This document shows positions 1 through 13,700 of a DNA stretch of 64,000 nucleotides, one piece after another. Under the pieces are notes generated by a model, which saw only the letters and a list, made by a program, of their open reading frames with translations, searched no databases and had not been told where the DNA came from. Source of the stretch: Dryas octopetala (taxonomy: Eukaryota; Streptophyta; Magnoliopsida; Rosales; Rosaceae); NCBI GenBank assembly GCA_963921425.1, contig OY992839.1:10395409-10459408 (forward strand), read 5' to 3'. The number at the start of each line of letters is the position of its first letter. Within the stretch, counting starts at the first letter, position 1. The position numbers and the translations under genes are program-made.

Positions 1-340
1 GACGAATCTTGTACGTATCATTGGGAAGTGCATTAACATAAATACGGTAGTAAGAAGAAGTAATACAAAAGTGCGTAAAATATAAAAGCAAGTCAAAGTG
101 GATTGTCCCACACTAGCACTTCCGCGTAATAACTCTACCAGGGGCGACTAGAAACAACATCTCTTATCTCAATGACACCAAAAGTATATTAAATGAATGG
201 AATTTGGATATGGATGGAATATAATGAAATAGAGCCGCTTTGAGGTTCGCTATGAAATGAGGCATGGAGCGGAGCCAATACGAAGAAGTTCTGGGGGTTA
301 TAAAGGAAATAGGCTGGTTCGTTTGAAGAAGATTCTATGA
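1..340. other. intergenic, no gene seen
   Basis: AT-rich sequence with no credible coding segment on either strand. The window may begin in the flank of a gene outside it. Confidence 0.5.
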
Positions 341-344
341 TCAA

Positions 345-548
345 ACCCAATCACTATTCTTTAAATATCACCTCTGCAAAAATTATCTAAATCGAAAATC
401 GTTTGATTATGTAACTGTGATCAAATAAACTAACAATTTTAGTAACAAGTTTGATTCATTGTTTATTTGATAATTGTGACATGACCAAACAATTTTTAAT
501 TTAGTTAATTGTTTACAGAAATAATCTTTAGAGAAAATGAATTGTTCC
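345..548. repeat. MITE-like inverted repeat, family A copy 1
   Basis: An imperfect inverted repeat of about 200 bp. The left arm (ATTCTTTAAATATCACCTCT and following) pairs with the right arm ending ATAATCTTTAGAGAAAATGAAT. Both arms carry a TTGTTTGATTA-like core. A related copy lies at 18852-19145, so this is a repeat family. No target-site duplication could be fixed, and assignment to a superfamily is not possible by eye. Confidence 0.45.
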
Positions 549-1605
549 TAATATAAAATTACAATGCAGAATAAGAATAATAAAGAAGAAGATCAGAAAA
601 GAAAGTAGATAGCATTTCTCATAACATAAGAAAATCCAATATCAAGCATGTAGTACTGATTGACATGCACTCACTATAAACTTTTCAACACTACAAAATA
701 AGGGATCAAAAATATATAATTAATTTGAGAATAACTTACTTGAAACGGGGATCTGGTATCCCCCTCTCTCTATTTCTCTCATCTTTTTTTTTTCTCTCTC
801 CCCCTTTCTCTCTCTCTCCTCTCATTCTGCTCTCTTTCTCTTACTACCGTTACACAAGCCTGCCCCTATCACAGAGGCAAGCAAGTTATTCTCAATTAAT
901 TAACACCTACGGATACTTACCAATTTCTAATGAGTGTTCTATAATGAGTGGTCTAACGCTTCTCCGTTAAGGAGCATCCAAACACTCATTCAGGGTCGGT
1001 CCAAACATTTGAAAGGCCCTAGGCGGGCTCCTTTATATGTATTTACACATAATATTTATGAAAATAGCTACACAATTTTTTTCTTTTAAAATCGGATGTT
1101 ATTAATTGGTAAACTTTTTAAAAGATTAATAAATAGCTCAAATTACAAATATACAATATTAATAGAGAAGTAAATTACAATGGTAAGTAAAAGAAAAAAA
1201 ATAAAAATAAAAACTAGTCAATTTCATTCCCATGGTAGAAAATAAACTTTTTCTTACTCTTGTTGCTGAATGAGAATTTAAGTACAAAAAAAGGCTCTAT
1301 TGAATGGCATTCACAGAGGCTTTAGAGCTTTTTTCTAAAAGCTACTACAGAAAGGGCTTTATGAAGTGAGAGGTCTTTTCTCACCAAAAAGAGTGAGATC
1401 TTTTCTCTCACCAAAAAGAGTGAGGTCTTCCGGTCTCTGTCCAAAAGGTGGTGCAAGGCAAAAGCCTTTTCCGCCTTTCCTGCAGATGCCTGCATTTTTT
1501 GAAAAGAAAAGAAGAAAAAATATAATAATTTCACTTATTAAATAAGGGACTCTTTTATCATAACGTGCATTAACTTTCACCCAAATATCAATTTGGTCCA
1601 ATTTA
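549..1605. other. intergenic with CT-rich tract and short tandem repeat
   Basis: No gene seen. A pyrimidine-rich tract lies at 770-845. At about 1368-1430 a 26-28-bp unit containing CACCAAAAAGAGTGAG is repeated in tandem, about two to three copies. Open frames here are low-complexity translations without domain character. Confidence 0.5.
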
Positions 1606-1607
1606 AA

Positions 1608-2634
1608 AATCTGAAATTACAGTCCTATAAATAATTCAAACACTCATTTTACATGTTTCAATAAAACTAAAGGAAAAAATTTATCAAAAGGACTTAAATC
1701 TTGGATAAGGTCCATTGATTTTAAATATCAAATTTTAATAACTTTTTAGTTTAGATATCAAAATTTAATAACATTTCAGATTAGATACTAGTTGAAAAAT
1801 TAAACAAAATAATAAAATAAAAGATATTATAATTCAAAAATATTACATCACATGCCATTATAATAAAAAAAATAAAAAAAAATTACATCACAAAAATTAC
1901 ATTAATTTATACTATATTGTATTAAAATTTAAAAAAAAAAAATCAATCCAGTCATGTCTTGGTAAGTTGAAAGAAACAACTCCTACCACTGTAATAGATA
2001 TTTTGAGTAAAAGTATTGTTTTAATCTCTATTTATACTATATTGTAGTACAATTTTTCTAAACAAAATTCAATTCAATAACAACTTAAATGTGACTGTCT
2101 CACAATTTAGCTATGACTGTCGTTCAGTCACAACTAAATTTGAAGTTGTGAGTTTCGTATAGTTACAACTAAATTTGAAATTAAGACTACATTAGTCAAC
2201 TTTCAAAACAATATAAAAGCCTCAAAGGCAATTTTGTCAAAACCTTATAAATTTTAACTAACACCCATCAGATATGAGCCAAAAGACAAAACTGTCAAAT
2301 GGAAATGCCCAAAACAAAGGGGTCAACATGTTTGTGACATAATCTAAAAAACTACATTTAAATTTGGTAGTCCAATTGAAACATTATATGGTTTTTATAT
2401 TATTCTAAGAAATTGTTAGAATTTTCTATTTAATCCTAATTTTCTATTTTTGGATATCGTGTAATTTCATAATATGAATTTTTTTTGTATCATTATATGA
2501 TATAATTTTTTTTTTTTATTTAGAAGGGGAGAATCGAACTTAAGTGCAGAGAGCAAACTCTATAGCCTTTCCAACTGAGCTGCCCACCAACTGCGATATA
2601 ATTTTCATTTTGCGTCAATCTGATTTATTTTTAT
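1608..2634. repeat. roughly 1-kb dispersed repeat R, copy 1
   Basis: First of two tandem direct copies at a 979-bp offset; the anchor TAAAGGAAAAAATTTATCAA starts at 1668 here and 2647 in copy 2. It contains several short segments reading TCACAACTAAATTTGAAGTT. A third copy is inverted at 53332-54150. The copies differ at many positions, so the duplication is not recent. It has no coding capacity. A tRNA-related insertion lies inside. Confidence 0.75.
2510..2594 (-). mobile_element. tRNA-derived SINE-like insertion in repeat R copy 1
   Basis: Read on the minus strand it starts with a tRNA-like segment: an A-box-like AGCTCAGTTGG and a B-box-like AGTTCGATTCT about 40 nt later, then an A-rich tail. 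It is flanked by an 11-bp direct repeat GATATAATTTT (2499-2509 and 2595-2605), the target duplication expected for target-primed retrotransposition. It lacks a foldable complete tRNA, so it is not called a tRNA gene. Confidence 0.6.
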
Positions 2635-2639
2635 TTTCA

Positions 2640-3656
2640 ATAAAAATAAAGGAAAAAATTTATCAAAAGGACTTAAATTTTGGATAAGGTCCATTGATTT
2701 TAAATATCAAATTTTAATAACTCTTTAGTTTAGATACCAAAATTTAATAACATTTTAGATTAGGTACTAGTTGAAAAGTCAAACAAAATAATAAAGTAAA
2801 ATATATTAGAATTCACAAATATTACATCACATGCCACTACAATAAAAAAATAAAAAATAAAATTACATCACAAATATTACATTAATTTATACTATATTGT
2901 ATTAAAATTTAAAAAAAAAAATCAATCCAGGCATAACTTAATTGTGATTGTCTCATAATTTAGTTGTGACTGTCTTGGTAAGTTGAAAGAAACAACTCTC
3001 ACAACTATAATAGGTATTATTTTGAGTAAAAGTATTGTTTTAACCTCTATTTATATTATATTGTAGTACAATTTTTCTGAAAAAAATTCAATTCAGTAAC
3101 AATTTAACTGTGACCGTCTCACAATTTAGCTATAACTATCGTTCGGTCACAATTAAATTTGAAGTTGTGAGTCTCGTACAGTCACAACTAAATCTAAAGT
3201 TGAGATTACATTAGTCAACTTTCAAGACAATATAAAAGCCTCAAAGATAATTTTGTCAAAACCTTATAAATTTTAACTAACACCCATAAAATGTGGGCCA
3301 AAGAACAAAATTGTCAAATGGAAAGACTCAAAACAAAGAGGTCAACATGTTTGTGACATAATCTAAAAACTACATTTAAATTTGGTAGTTCAATTGAAAT
3401 ATTATATGGTTTTCATGATATTATAAAAAATTATTAGGATTTGGTATTTAATCTTAATTTTCTATTTTGGATATCGTGTAATTTCATAATATGAATTTTA
3501 TTTTGGATCATTATATGATATAATTTTATTTTCTATTTTTTTATTTAGAGGGGGGAATCGAACTTAAGTGCAGAGGGGCAAACTCTATAGCCTTTCCAAC
3601 TGAGTTGCCCACCAACTGTGATATAATTTTCATTTTGCGTCAATTTGGCTTATTTT
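2640..3656. repeat. roughly 1-kb dispersed repeat R, copy 2
   Basis: Second tandem copy of the repeat beginning near 1608. It carries the same tRNA-related insertion at the same internal site, so that insertion preceded the duplication. There is no open reading frame of note. Confidence 0.75.
3528..3619 (-). mobile_element. tRNA-derived SINE-like insertion in repeat R copy 2
   Basis: Counterpart of the insertion at 2510-2594, with the same flanking repeat GATATAATTTT at 3517-3527 and 3620-3630. The minus strand shows tRNA-like A and B boxes followed by an A-rich tail. Confidence 0.6.
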
Positions 3657-5100
3657 GTCATCTATGTTACATAATTCATCAAAAAAAGATCACGTGTCAC
3701 ACACAAAATGACTTAAGGGTTGAGGTGGAATGATGTTTTGATCCTTAAAGAAGATCAAGTACCTACCACATGATTTTCAAAAATTTAAAAAAAAAATGTA
3801 CTTAGTCAATTAAATTGTCAAGTGAATGAAATTTATTATAAGAGAGTCATATGATAATTTTACAATCATATAAACCCTGAAATGCCCTTTGCTAAATAAA
3901 ATCATTAAAAAAAGAAAGGTCATTTAAAAATTAGCAAATTACAAATAAATCAATAAAACATTTAAAAATTTCATAATAGTCAAAATATAATTTAGGTTTT
4001 CATAATAGTCACATACATATATTTGTTAATTACATAATAGTCAATGGGCCCAACCTAATTTGGGTGACCTGATGCTATTTCTAGTGTTAAATTACTATCA
4101 TGCCCTTTAAAAATATTTTAACTCATTTTTAAAAATTGTGATTGTCACACACTCACCAAGTCTAAAAATGACAAATATATCAATGATATAATGGATATTT
4201 TCATCCATGGTCAAAATTGACAAATTTGTTGATTTGTCCTTATTTGAAAAGTTTTTTAAAATACAAGAGCATGGCAGAATCGAAATAATCAAGACCAAAG
4301 TGGAAAACGGTCCAAACTACCATGAACCAAAATCGTAACTTGTTGAAAGAACCTAATAACATAAATACCCCTGCAGAGCTAAGTGATTATTTCTTCTGCC
4401 AACTTAGACAAAGTACGTTTTGTTTATCCGTGGTTAAAAAGTTTTTAAAACATAGTACATAGCAAATTGAAACCACATTAACGAAAGTGAAAGATAAATC
4501 TAACAATAACAAATAATTCAAATGACATGGACCAAAACCATAATTTGACCCTATGTGAATTGCAAGCAAGAGAAAAGTTAAACTTTAGGGTTCAATGACA
4601 GGTTCCCTATTGATTTTGTATAATGGTCCAGAAATTATTCAGAAATCAAACTGTTACTGAGAAAAAAAAAAAAAAAAAAGGCACAAGAGAGCTTGTGAAT
4701 ACAATGATACTTCTTCTACTACTGTTTGGGTTGTTCAACTTGCACTGTCTCAAACACCCAATTTCCATAACATAGTTGTGGGTTATGGCAGAGCAGTATA
4801 GACATGTTAGGGAATATGCTACCTTAGACCAAATTGCATTTCCACAAGGTTCCTGGTGGTGATATCACTTCGTTGCCAAAAGTTATATATAATAGTAGAA
4901 AACATTGATTGGCAAAGGTTTCAGTATATTAACAATGAGGAATTGATGGCCACTTGATTACAATGGGATATTAGTCCCAACTCAAGGACAAGCAAAACAA
5001 ACACATTTCTCCACATTTGCAAAACTAAAGTACAAGCAAAGCTAACTCCGATCCAATTAAAATGCCCAATCCTTGTTACAAAATTGTACCACAAATTCAT
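3657..5100. other. intergenic and 3' flank of COX15
   Basis: No further gene seen. Two stretches (about 4220-4330 and 4420-4560) resemble each other weakly, sharing a TTAAAAAGTTTTTAAAA core followed by related AAACC/AAAG sequence; this may be an old repeat. The COX15 3' UTR should occupy the right end of the interval, but no polyadenylation site could be fixed. Confidence 0.4.
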
Positions 5101-8100
5101 CTAGATTGTCTTTGCAACTTGAGGTAGAGATTTAAGAAGGGACGGTGATGGCCTCCGCAAATTGTGATTGAGAAGGATCATGTGTGTCAAGAGAGTCAAA
5201 GCCCCAGCTTGATGTGCCGTGCCAAGCTCAACAGGCACATATGACAAAAGTGTAGATATCCCCAGTGTGACCTGTAGCATTAACACATAGTAATTATATC
5301 GAGAAACTTAAGTTTAAATCAACTTGATCATACTAATTAAATTAATAGCAAAGGGAAACCATGTTTCTAGATATAAGAAGACAAAAAATGAATGGACAAT
5401 TGGAAAGCATTTATACCTGAAGGCCAGCCATGCCAACAGTAGCTCCAATCAAAGATCGAACTGCAGGATGTATGTCAAACTTCTTTGTTGACCACCACAA
5501 AGCGCCAATTGAAAATAAAGTTGCAGTTGCAAGGATCCGATGGTCGAGCTACAGACAGGGAAATATAGATGTGAAGCTATGAATTATAAAATGCTAATAA
5601 CTATACCTTTCATCTTCAAGAAGCCAATAGTTTAAGACATATGAATTCAATAATTTTAGAAAGCATAGTCACCTAAAGAAAATATAAGCTCAGAGGCTAA
5701 ATTATTTGCCCAAAAGTAATGATTTGAAAATTAATGAATTCAACAGTTTTGTTAGCGAAGGAAAAACTTGAAATAATACCTCTTCCCAATTGTTCACTTC
5801 TTTTTATTGTAATATTTGAACTTTTATTATTATTATAAAAAGCAACCTTAGTGCTAACATATAGCAATGTTAAGATTCTAAACGCTAGAATATAATCTTT
5901 GGTCAGTGAAGATACCTGCACAGTAGATGTATTCTCAAAGACGTTCCGGATTAGTGGCTTCATGTCAAAAACATCCTCGGGGATCCATGTGTCCCCCATC
6001 TTTGGAAAAGTATTATAAGCATGCCCCTGGAAATCCACATATAAGCATATTTATAATAAATCACTCAGCAAAAATCACATATCATCCATTTAGTTCATTG
6101 TAAAAGGCAAGAAACAAATCGTGAATTACATACAGCATCATTTCCTGCAACAAATGCTCCTGAGATAGCAGTAATTCCGACAAGTAAGCTTACAGGAAGA
6201 GCAAGTCTCTTCACTTTTGCTGCCCCATGAACCCAAGCTACTGATTCAGCAGGTGGCTCAGGCATGACAACAGAAAGACCAGTCCATAAAAGGCCACAGT
6301 ATATAGCAAAGGCTGAAGTAAGATGAGCTGCGAGACGGTATGGGCTTACTCTTGGCTGAGCATATTCAGATGCTGGCTCCTGTGGGAAACGAAATTATTT
6401 CAAACACCCATAAAAGTTTTTAGATTCAATCCAAACCACCACAAAGGAAACCGTATCTAACCTCTAAACCACTTTTAACCATCCACCAGCCAATTAGACC
6501 CTGCCCAGCACCAAGGCCAAAAAGAGCAGCAAGTCTCAGTCCAAGTTGTAAGGTAATATATCCCTTACGAAGAAAATATGAGAATGGCAAAGCAAACATA
6601 ATACCCAGTGCCCTTCCCCACATACGATGTGCATATTCCATCCAATAGATAAATTTGAAATCTTCAATACTCATCCCTCGGTTTACACTGCAAGAGATCA
6701 AAAACCAGGTAACATCATGAAGGTCCAAAAGAACTTCAACTCCCATAAGAAGCAACATAGTAACATCAATAACCCTACAACTGTCTAACAGAATAAAAAA
6801 GGCTATATAGATACATGAACATTAAAATTATCATCACTAAAATAGTCCTTCAAAGCACATATTTTCTGCTTTTCTGCCAACTAGCAAGGGATTGCATGTG
6901 TAAGCAAACTTAAGCCATTTTTCTGGAAGGCTTCTAATGTAATTTCAAGTTTAGAGACAAGTTTACTGTAGCACTACTATCTACATAAGGCTTAAAATGC
7001 AAACTAAAATTATTGCTACAAATATGCACAGTGCAATTTGGATTTTGCACTTACCGCTTATACTCAGGGGACTGCTTGTACTTCTCAAACTCAACCAACC
7101 AGTCCTCATCTGAGAGAGGAGGGAGCCCCCCAGTAAATTTCCAATCAGTCATTGAAAGACCAGACCGTGTTAATCGTGTAATGCCACCAAGAATAACCAT
7201 ACTAAACACCCATGCAGCAGAGCCAAAAAGCCAAATTCCAACCGCTTTCTGAGCACGAGGTCCTCCATTTACAAGAAGCTTCAATCCCTCCTTGTTTTTG
7301 ATGCCTACAGAAGCCACAGTGGACATATTCCTTATAGATGGTACATAGTTACCCTGAAAACAGCATAAGAATTTCCTTTTTATTTATTATGTTTACAAAA
7401 TATTCCATCCTAACAAAGTGTGTGTTTGGATGTTTGCATGAAGTTAAATTGCAAAAATTTGTTTTTGCTACATTTTATGCATGCATTCATCGTAGATAAT
7501 GGAGTTACTTTAAAAAACTGACAGTCAAACTAAAAAATAAATAAAAAATAAATAAAATAAATAAAAAATAAAAGAGTAAAAGCCATAGTTTCCTGGCGCT
7601 ACTCCAATATAATTCAGTGGTCTCATCCTAGTCAGCAGCTATTATTTTTTCATTTTTCCACCCTTCAAATACTCTGTTTAATATAATATGCATCCTCATT
7701 AGAATTTATTCCTACCCTAGAAAACTGCAATCCAGGGTTGTCAATCCAAAACATGGTAGACATTCATCACACCACATTAACATAAACGTGAGCACTCTAG
7801 ATTGTTATATATTATGAATTTTCCTTTTTACTTTATTGAAGCTATAATCATATTTATTCCAAATATAAAGCACTTCTGTAGCATTTCAATTTTTAGTTAA
7901 GCAACAAGCATTATAAAGCTTGACTATATGGTTCCATGTTCTTTGGTTCTTGTTCCTCTTCCATGTACCACTAAAACCCACATTCTAGTCAATACATACA
8001 CACACATAAATGGGGTCTTTTGTGTGATTGTGTCCCAACAATGAAGTCATAGCAATGTAGACATTCAATTACTGTCATGCAATGATCAATAACTCACAAC

Positions 8101-8639
8101 AAATATCCTTAACCAAACCCAGAAAACATAGACAACCAAAACCCATGTTATGGTATTATTACTCATTGATTTCAAGATTTTATAATTACAATCAAAGCAT
8201 TTCCTCATTCGTTACAGCTACCGACATAATATTCCAAATGCATTCATTCACAGCCAAATCTCAAAATCCTTGATTAAAAGAATTTGATTATCAGAAAATC
8301 TACTGCCCAAAATAAAATTCTACAGCTGAAATGGACTGCAAAGCTTGTCCCAATTCCGAAACTTTTCTAATCCCACATTCCAAATTCACCATCGAAAATC
8401 TGAAGCACCAAATCTAAAGTTCTTCAAATTTATTTTCCTAATAAAAACAAAAAGAGAGAGAGAAATTAAGGAACCTTAGACAAAGATCGAAAGCCATCCA
8501 AGCATTTCCTTGTGACGCCCGTAGAGAATAATCTAGCTGACTCCTCGTTTAAAACTCTAGACGACGTCGTTCCCCTCAGATTGTACAGAGCCTTGGCATT
8601 GTTCTTCACAAACAACGCCACCACTCGGCTCCGAAACAT
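5101..8639 (-). CDS. COX15: heme A synthase COX15, mitochondrial
   Basis: Seven exons: 8475-8639, 7055-7353, 6462-6687, 6134-6379, 5916-6026, 5417-5548, 5101-5271. All have GT-AG borders and compatible phases, giving 449 aa. COX15 oxidises heme O to heme A for cytochrome c oxidase in the mitochondrial inner membrane. The N-terminus is rich in Arg, Ser and Ala, like a mitochondrial presequence. The body shows the family's hydrophobic segments and His-bearing motifs: EYAHRMWGR in exon 3, AAHLTSAF in exon 4, DHRILATA in exon 6 and AHQAGAL in exon 7. ITRLTRSGLSMTDWK in exon 2 is also family-typical. The length is close to plant COX15 proteins. The start at 8639 (MFRSRV) is the first in-frame ATG; an upstream GTG in frame is ignored. 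No disruption is seen. Confidence 0.95.
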
Positions 8640-10767
8640 CTCCCTCTGCACTCAGAAGTGTAAACTGATGAGGGTTTAGCAGCGGTTTTGGTAGTTGCTA
8701 GTCCGCGGCTTATTATGTTATGTGCGTTCTTGGAGTAGCAAACGACACCGTGTCTTGGGAGGTCTTTTTTTTGGCCACTGTGTCTTGGGAGGTCTTTAAG
8801 CTGTCGAACACGTACTCTATCTTAAAACCACATACGACGACTTCATTAAGAATTTAAGCAACTATTCATAACCCAAAAAAAAAAAATTTCATTCCCAATC
8901 TGATGGGCAAGTAATATATGAGTCATATGACAGTTGCTTATTAGTTGTGAATAAATTAGGTTGAAATTGAATTTACATAAAAACAAATAAAATTCTTCCA
9001 CATTAATTACGATCTAAATAATTTGAATAATTTTTAACAACAGTGTCTCTTACATTATTGATTTGTTAAATTCTAAATTAATGTGAAAATCAAGAATATA
9101 AACTCCCACACTTCGTTTGGTTTGCACATTCTTTTTCAATAAAAGAGATCAGTCACTCAACCTATTGTAGTACTAAACAGTCTAAACTCATTTGTTCACC
9201 ATTTCTTACCACTTGAGGTAACCCTTGTTATAACACTAATACACTATTGACAATATGTTACATTTCTCATGCCTACAAAATTATACTAAACAAACTTAAA
9301 ATAAGCCCTATTCAATAAAAAAATAAGAACAAGTAGAAAATGGAGAAAAGAAATTTGCACTACAGTTGCAACACTCGCAAAAATTACTACATTGCAGAGT
9401 AGATCATTGCAAAGTCGATTATTGCCGCTATTTAAAGAAAAACGGAGACGCGTGCCCGTTGGTGTACTTTTGTCCTTATATGTTAATATAAAATGAATAC
9501 TTATTTTTGAGAATTTTTAAAAATTATTAAGGGATTTTCAAGAGTTATATAATAGTAAATGACTCATAAGTTTACACTACACATGTTAGCGTAATATTAA
9601 CCGGTCTAATATTTGCAATGCTAAAAAGATTCATCTTAATTTTACAAATGATAAAGAAGTCAACGCCGAGTGTTTGGCAACACATGTAATTTTTCTTCAC
9701 TTGGAAGCATTGTCACTATTGAATTTAGGGTGGATGTGACTTCTTATTTTGGTTTATTAATTTTTGTCATATTTACGTGAAAAAATAATATATCTATAAA
9801 TATTATTTTTACTAGATATATTATTTTTTCGTGATAAAATTAATTGTTATTGTCGGACAATTAATGATACAATTAATGATAATGATGTAAAAAAAAAAAA
9901 GATGCTCAGAGCTTCGACCTATGAGGTCCTTATTGTTTTTAAGTTTTGAAAAATAAAAACTCTATAATAAATAATGATATTATTAAAAATGCTGAACAAA
10001 TTTTTATTTCTTATTAATTGCACAAATCAAATATTGGAATGAAAATAAAAATTTCATTAAAAAATGAAATGAAAATGGTCCATTCTTATCTCCCGGAATG
10101 GGGATAGAAATGATATTACCTACCAATCCACTATGGGAATTGGGAATCGGGAATCATAAAGAACTTCAGCTTAGGGGGGTGTACAGTGTACTATACTCCC
10201 ATCTCATCATGACATTTCCTGCAAGCCACTTACAAAAAATGTACCATATAAGCAAAGCAACGACTTGAGTGGCCACACACGAGACAAGACAGTCAAGTTG
10301 GTGAATCCAACATTTTTTTTTTGGGTCGAAGAATTCAACATTAATAGTAGTTAAGCCGTTAAGGAAGAGACCTCACCAAGCTCATTGGGTCCCAATCCCA
10401 AATGTGGAAAGTTCAGTCAACACTCTTTGGAAATGCTTTCGGCTTTCCCCATTTCCCACGGCCTCTACTGTACTGTAGACCCAGTTCTTCTCCATCACAT
10501 TTATCTCCACCTCTCTCTGAGACTCCCAGCTGAAAGACAAACAAATCATGCATGTATCTAACAATCCACCACTATTTAATTGTGCAATGTGAATGCTCTG
10601 ACTGTCCCACTAGTGGAGCAGGTTACTAGTGTGAAGTACTGTTGTCAATTGTCCCACCAACAACAGCAACAACACAAAGGCTACAGCCTACAACCCCAAA
10701 AAATTTATAAGTCAAGAGGTGTGTGTGTGTGTCTTTTGGCATTGCCAATTTCAGGACTCACTCTCAC
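8640..10767. other. intergenic between COX15 and the subtilase
   Basis: The two genes diverge from here, so both promoters should lie in this stretch. Two copies of a short CACCGTGTCTTGGGAGGTCTTT-like unit occur at 8749-8799 in the COX15 5' flank. The rest is AT-rich. A segment at 10050-10165 with CCCGGAATGGGGATAGAAATG and GGGAATTGGGAATCGGGAAT resembles a decayed MITE end. No gene is supported. Confidence 0.4.
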
Positions 10768-13700
10768 ATGGCTTCTCCTGCTGGGATTATTGGCACCCTT
10801 TTTCTTCTTCTTACCCTAAAACAATCTTGGTTCCTTCTCTCTCTTGCTTCCACAAATGTGAGTCTTTACTGATTATGTGATTTGTTCTTGAATGGTTACC
10901 ATATGATCAATTTCATTTTCTGGGTTTTTTTTTTGTTTTTTGTTCTCACTTTCTGGTTCTTGGTCTTGGCAGGTTTATATTGTGTATATGGGAGAAAGAC
11001 AATATGGAGAGCCTGAGCTGGTTTCTGAGTCTCACCACCAGATTCTATCATATATATTTGAAAGGTTCGCTCTAAGCTCCTCTTTGTTAGCTTCTAATGT
11101 ATAATCTATGCAATAAGAGTAATTTTTTTTATTAATATGTGATTGAGTTTAACTAAAACCAGCAAAAGAAGACAACTTAATGTTGTATTTTTATGTTAGG
11201 AACATAAATTTGCCCAAATTGCAAATGATTCTGTATGTTCTTACTGAGAGAAGAGATTCAATTCCTGTATATGTATGAAGTTTAATATATTCAACCAACT
11301 CCCTAGACCTATTTGGAAGCATTTTGTGCTTTAAATTTCCCATTTTCCAATTTCAAGCTAGAAATTTAAACTTACCATTGTCCCCGGTTGTGAATGATGG
11401 CTTTGACAGGAAAGGCATGAAAACTCCCTTCACCGAAACTTGTGACATGTGCATGTATGCTGCTGTGTAGCATGCTAATTTAGTATGCTTGGGCATGGTA
11501 TTTTTATCTGCAATATCACAAGCATAGAGTGCATTCTGTTATTCATTTAATTACTTGTAGGCCTGTAACATGAAACATCATCTGGAAAGCACTTTTTAAC
11601 AGGACATGGTTAGAGCAATTATAAGAAAGTAACAACTCTAGATTAAAAATTCACAGCAAAGAAGCCGCCAAGGAATCAATTCTGTACAGCTACAAGCATG
11701 GATTTTCAGGGTTCGCTGCTGTCCTAACTCGGCCTCAAGCCAAGCTTATTGCAGGTGTTACAATGTTGGTGAACTATAAACTATGTTTTTTGCTTTTTCT
11801 TTTTGAGTCAGACTTGTTCTTTGCCAAAAAGTACTTGTAGTTAATATTTTCTTTTCCATTAAACTCAATGCAGATTTCCCTGGAGTTGTTCATGTCTTTA
11901 CAAACAGAGTTCTTAATTTGCATACGACTGGAAGTTGGAATTTCCTGCAATTAAACTCTCATACTAGAAATGGAATTCTATCAAGGAGTCAATCCGGCAC
12001 TGGGTCTATTATTGGAGTCATGGACACTGGTCAGCGTTTGGAAATTCAGTACAAGCTTACATAAGTGTTTGAGATCAAGTTTAAATTTTGCTCGTCTTTT
12101 CATTTTGTTACTCAGGAATTTGGCCTGAGTCTGAAAGCTTCAAAGATGAGGGTATGGGAGACGTTCCATCTCGTTGGAGAGGAATATGTCAAGAAGGAGA
12201 AAAATTCAATCGCTCCCATTGTAACAGGTTAATTGATTTCACATTCATATAAGTTGTTCTGTGGTTAATTATTTCCTAATTTGATAACTGTAGTCAACAA
12301 CTGTTGTGTTCCCACTGATATATAGTCCCTCACTACAACATCATTCATTTAATATTAATTTTGCTGTCAATATTTGTGATGTCTACTCTCGAACCATATT
12401 TGATATCGATAGTCTCAAGCATCATCTTTAATACTTATTCTATCCTTATGATGTGATAATTTTGGCAGGAAAATAATTGGTGCACGGTGGTACGTTAAAG
12501 GATACGAAGCTGAATTTGGGAAGCTAAATACAAGCGACGGGTTTGAATTTCTATCTCCCCGAGATGCTGCAGGACATGGTACTCATACCTCATCTACCGC
12601 AGCTGGTGGTTTAATCGAAAATGCAAGCTTTATGGGACTAGCTGCAGGATTGGCAAGAGGGGGTGCTCCATCAGCTCGGTTAGCTATCTACAAAGTCTGT
12701 TGGGCTACTGGTGGCTGCAGCTCAGCAGACCTACTTGCCGCATTTGATGATGCAATCTTTGATGGTGTGGATGTGCTGTCAGTATCTCTTGGTTCTTCGC
12801 CTCCACTTGCTACTTATGTGGAAGATGTTGTGTCCATTGGCTCTTTCCACGCTGTAGCCAAAGGAATCTCCGTTGTAAGCTCTGCTGGAAATTCCGGTCC
12901 ATACCCTCAAACTATCATAAATTCTGCTCCTTGGATTTTCACTGTTGCAGCAAGCACTATTGATAGGGCTTTTCCTACTGTAATTACCTTGGGAAACAAC
13001 CAAACTATAGTGGTACATCTTCACTTCCTTCTTTCAACCATGAAAATTTGTTATGTTCCAAGTTTGAAACTGAACCGTAAAATTATGCTCTCCATGCTTC
13101 GACTTGTTTATGAATTTCCGTCTAAATGTTTTAGTTGGTAATATCAATTCATGTCTATAACTTACATAGAAGTAAAAATGAAATTTATTTTTCTCATACA
13201 GGGTCAGGCTTTGTATACAGGGATGGATATGAGCAAGTTTTACCCTCTTGTATATGGAGCAGACATTGCATCTATTGATGCAGACGAAGACAGTGCTGGG
13301 TATGAGTCCTATGACAACCTTTTCTCTACTTATTTTGAATGTGAATTCTACATGAACATCCTAGCCCACATTAGAGAATGCACATCTTAATGTTCTGCAC
13401 TTTTAACAGAACCTGTGACTCGGGAACTCTGAACGATACTTTAGCAAGTGGAAAGGTGATTCTTTGTTTCCAATCTCGATCGCAGAGGTCATCTACTACT
13501 GCAATGAGAACTGTAATGAGCGCAAGGGGAGCTGGTCTCATTTTTGCTCAGTTTCCCAGCAAGGATGTTTCTTTGTCCTCGGGTAGTTTACCTTGTGTCC
13601 AAGTTGACTTTGCAATTGGCACATATCTGCTCACATACATTGGGGCAGCCAGGTATTTTCTAGTATGGGTAACTTTTCTTCATGCAGAACCTTCACTGCT

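Noticed and set aside
1322..1601. Two overlapping minus-strand frames with repeated LFLVREK/LTLFGE units.
   Set aside because: The repeats are translations of a short DNA tandem repeat in two frames, not a conserved protein.
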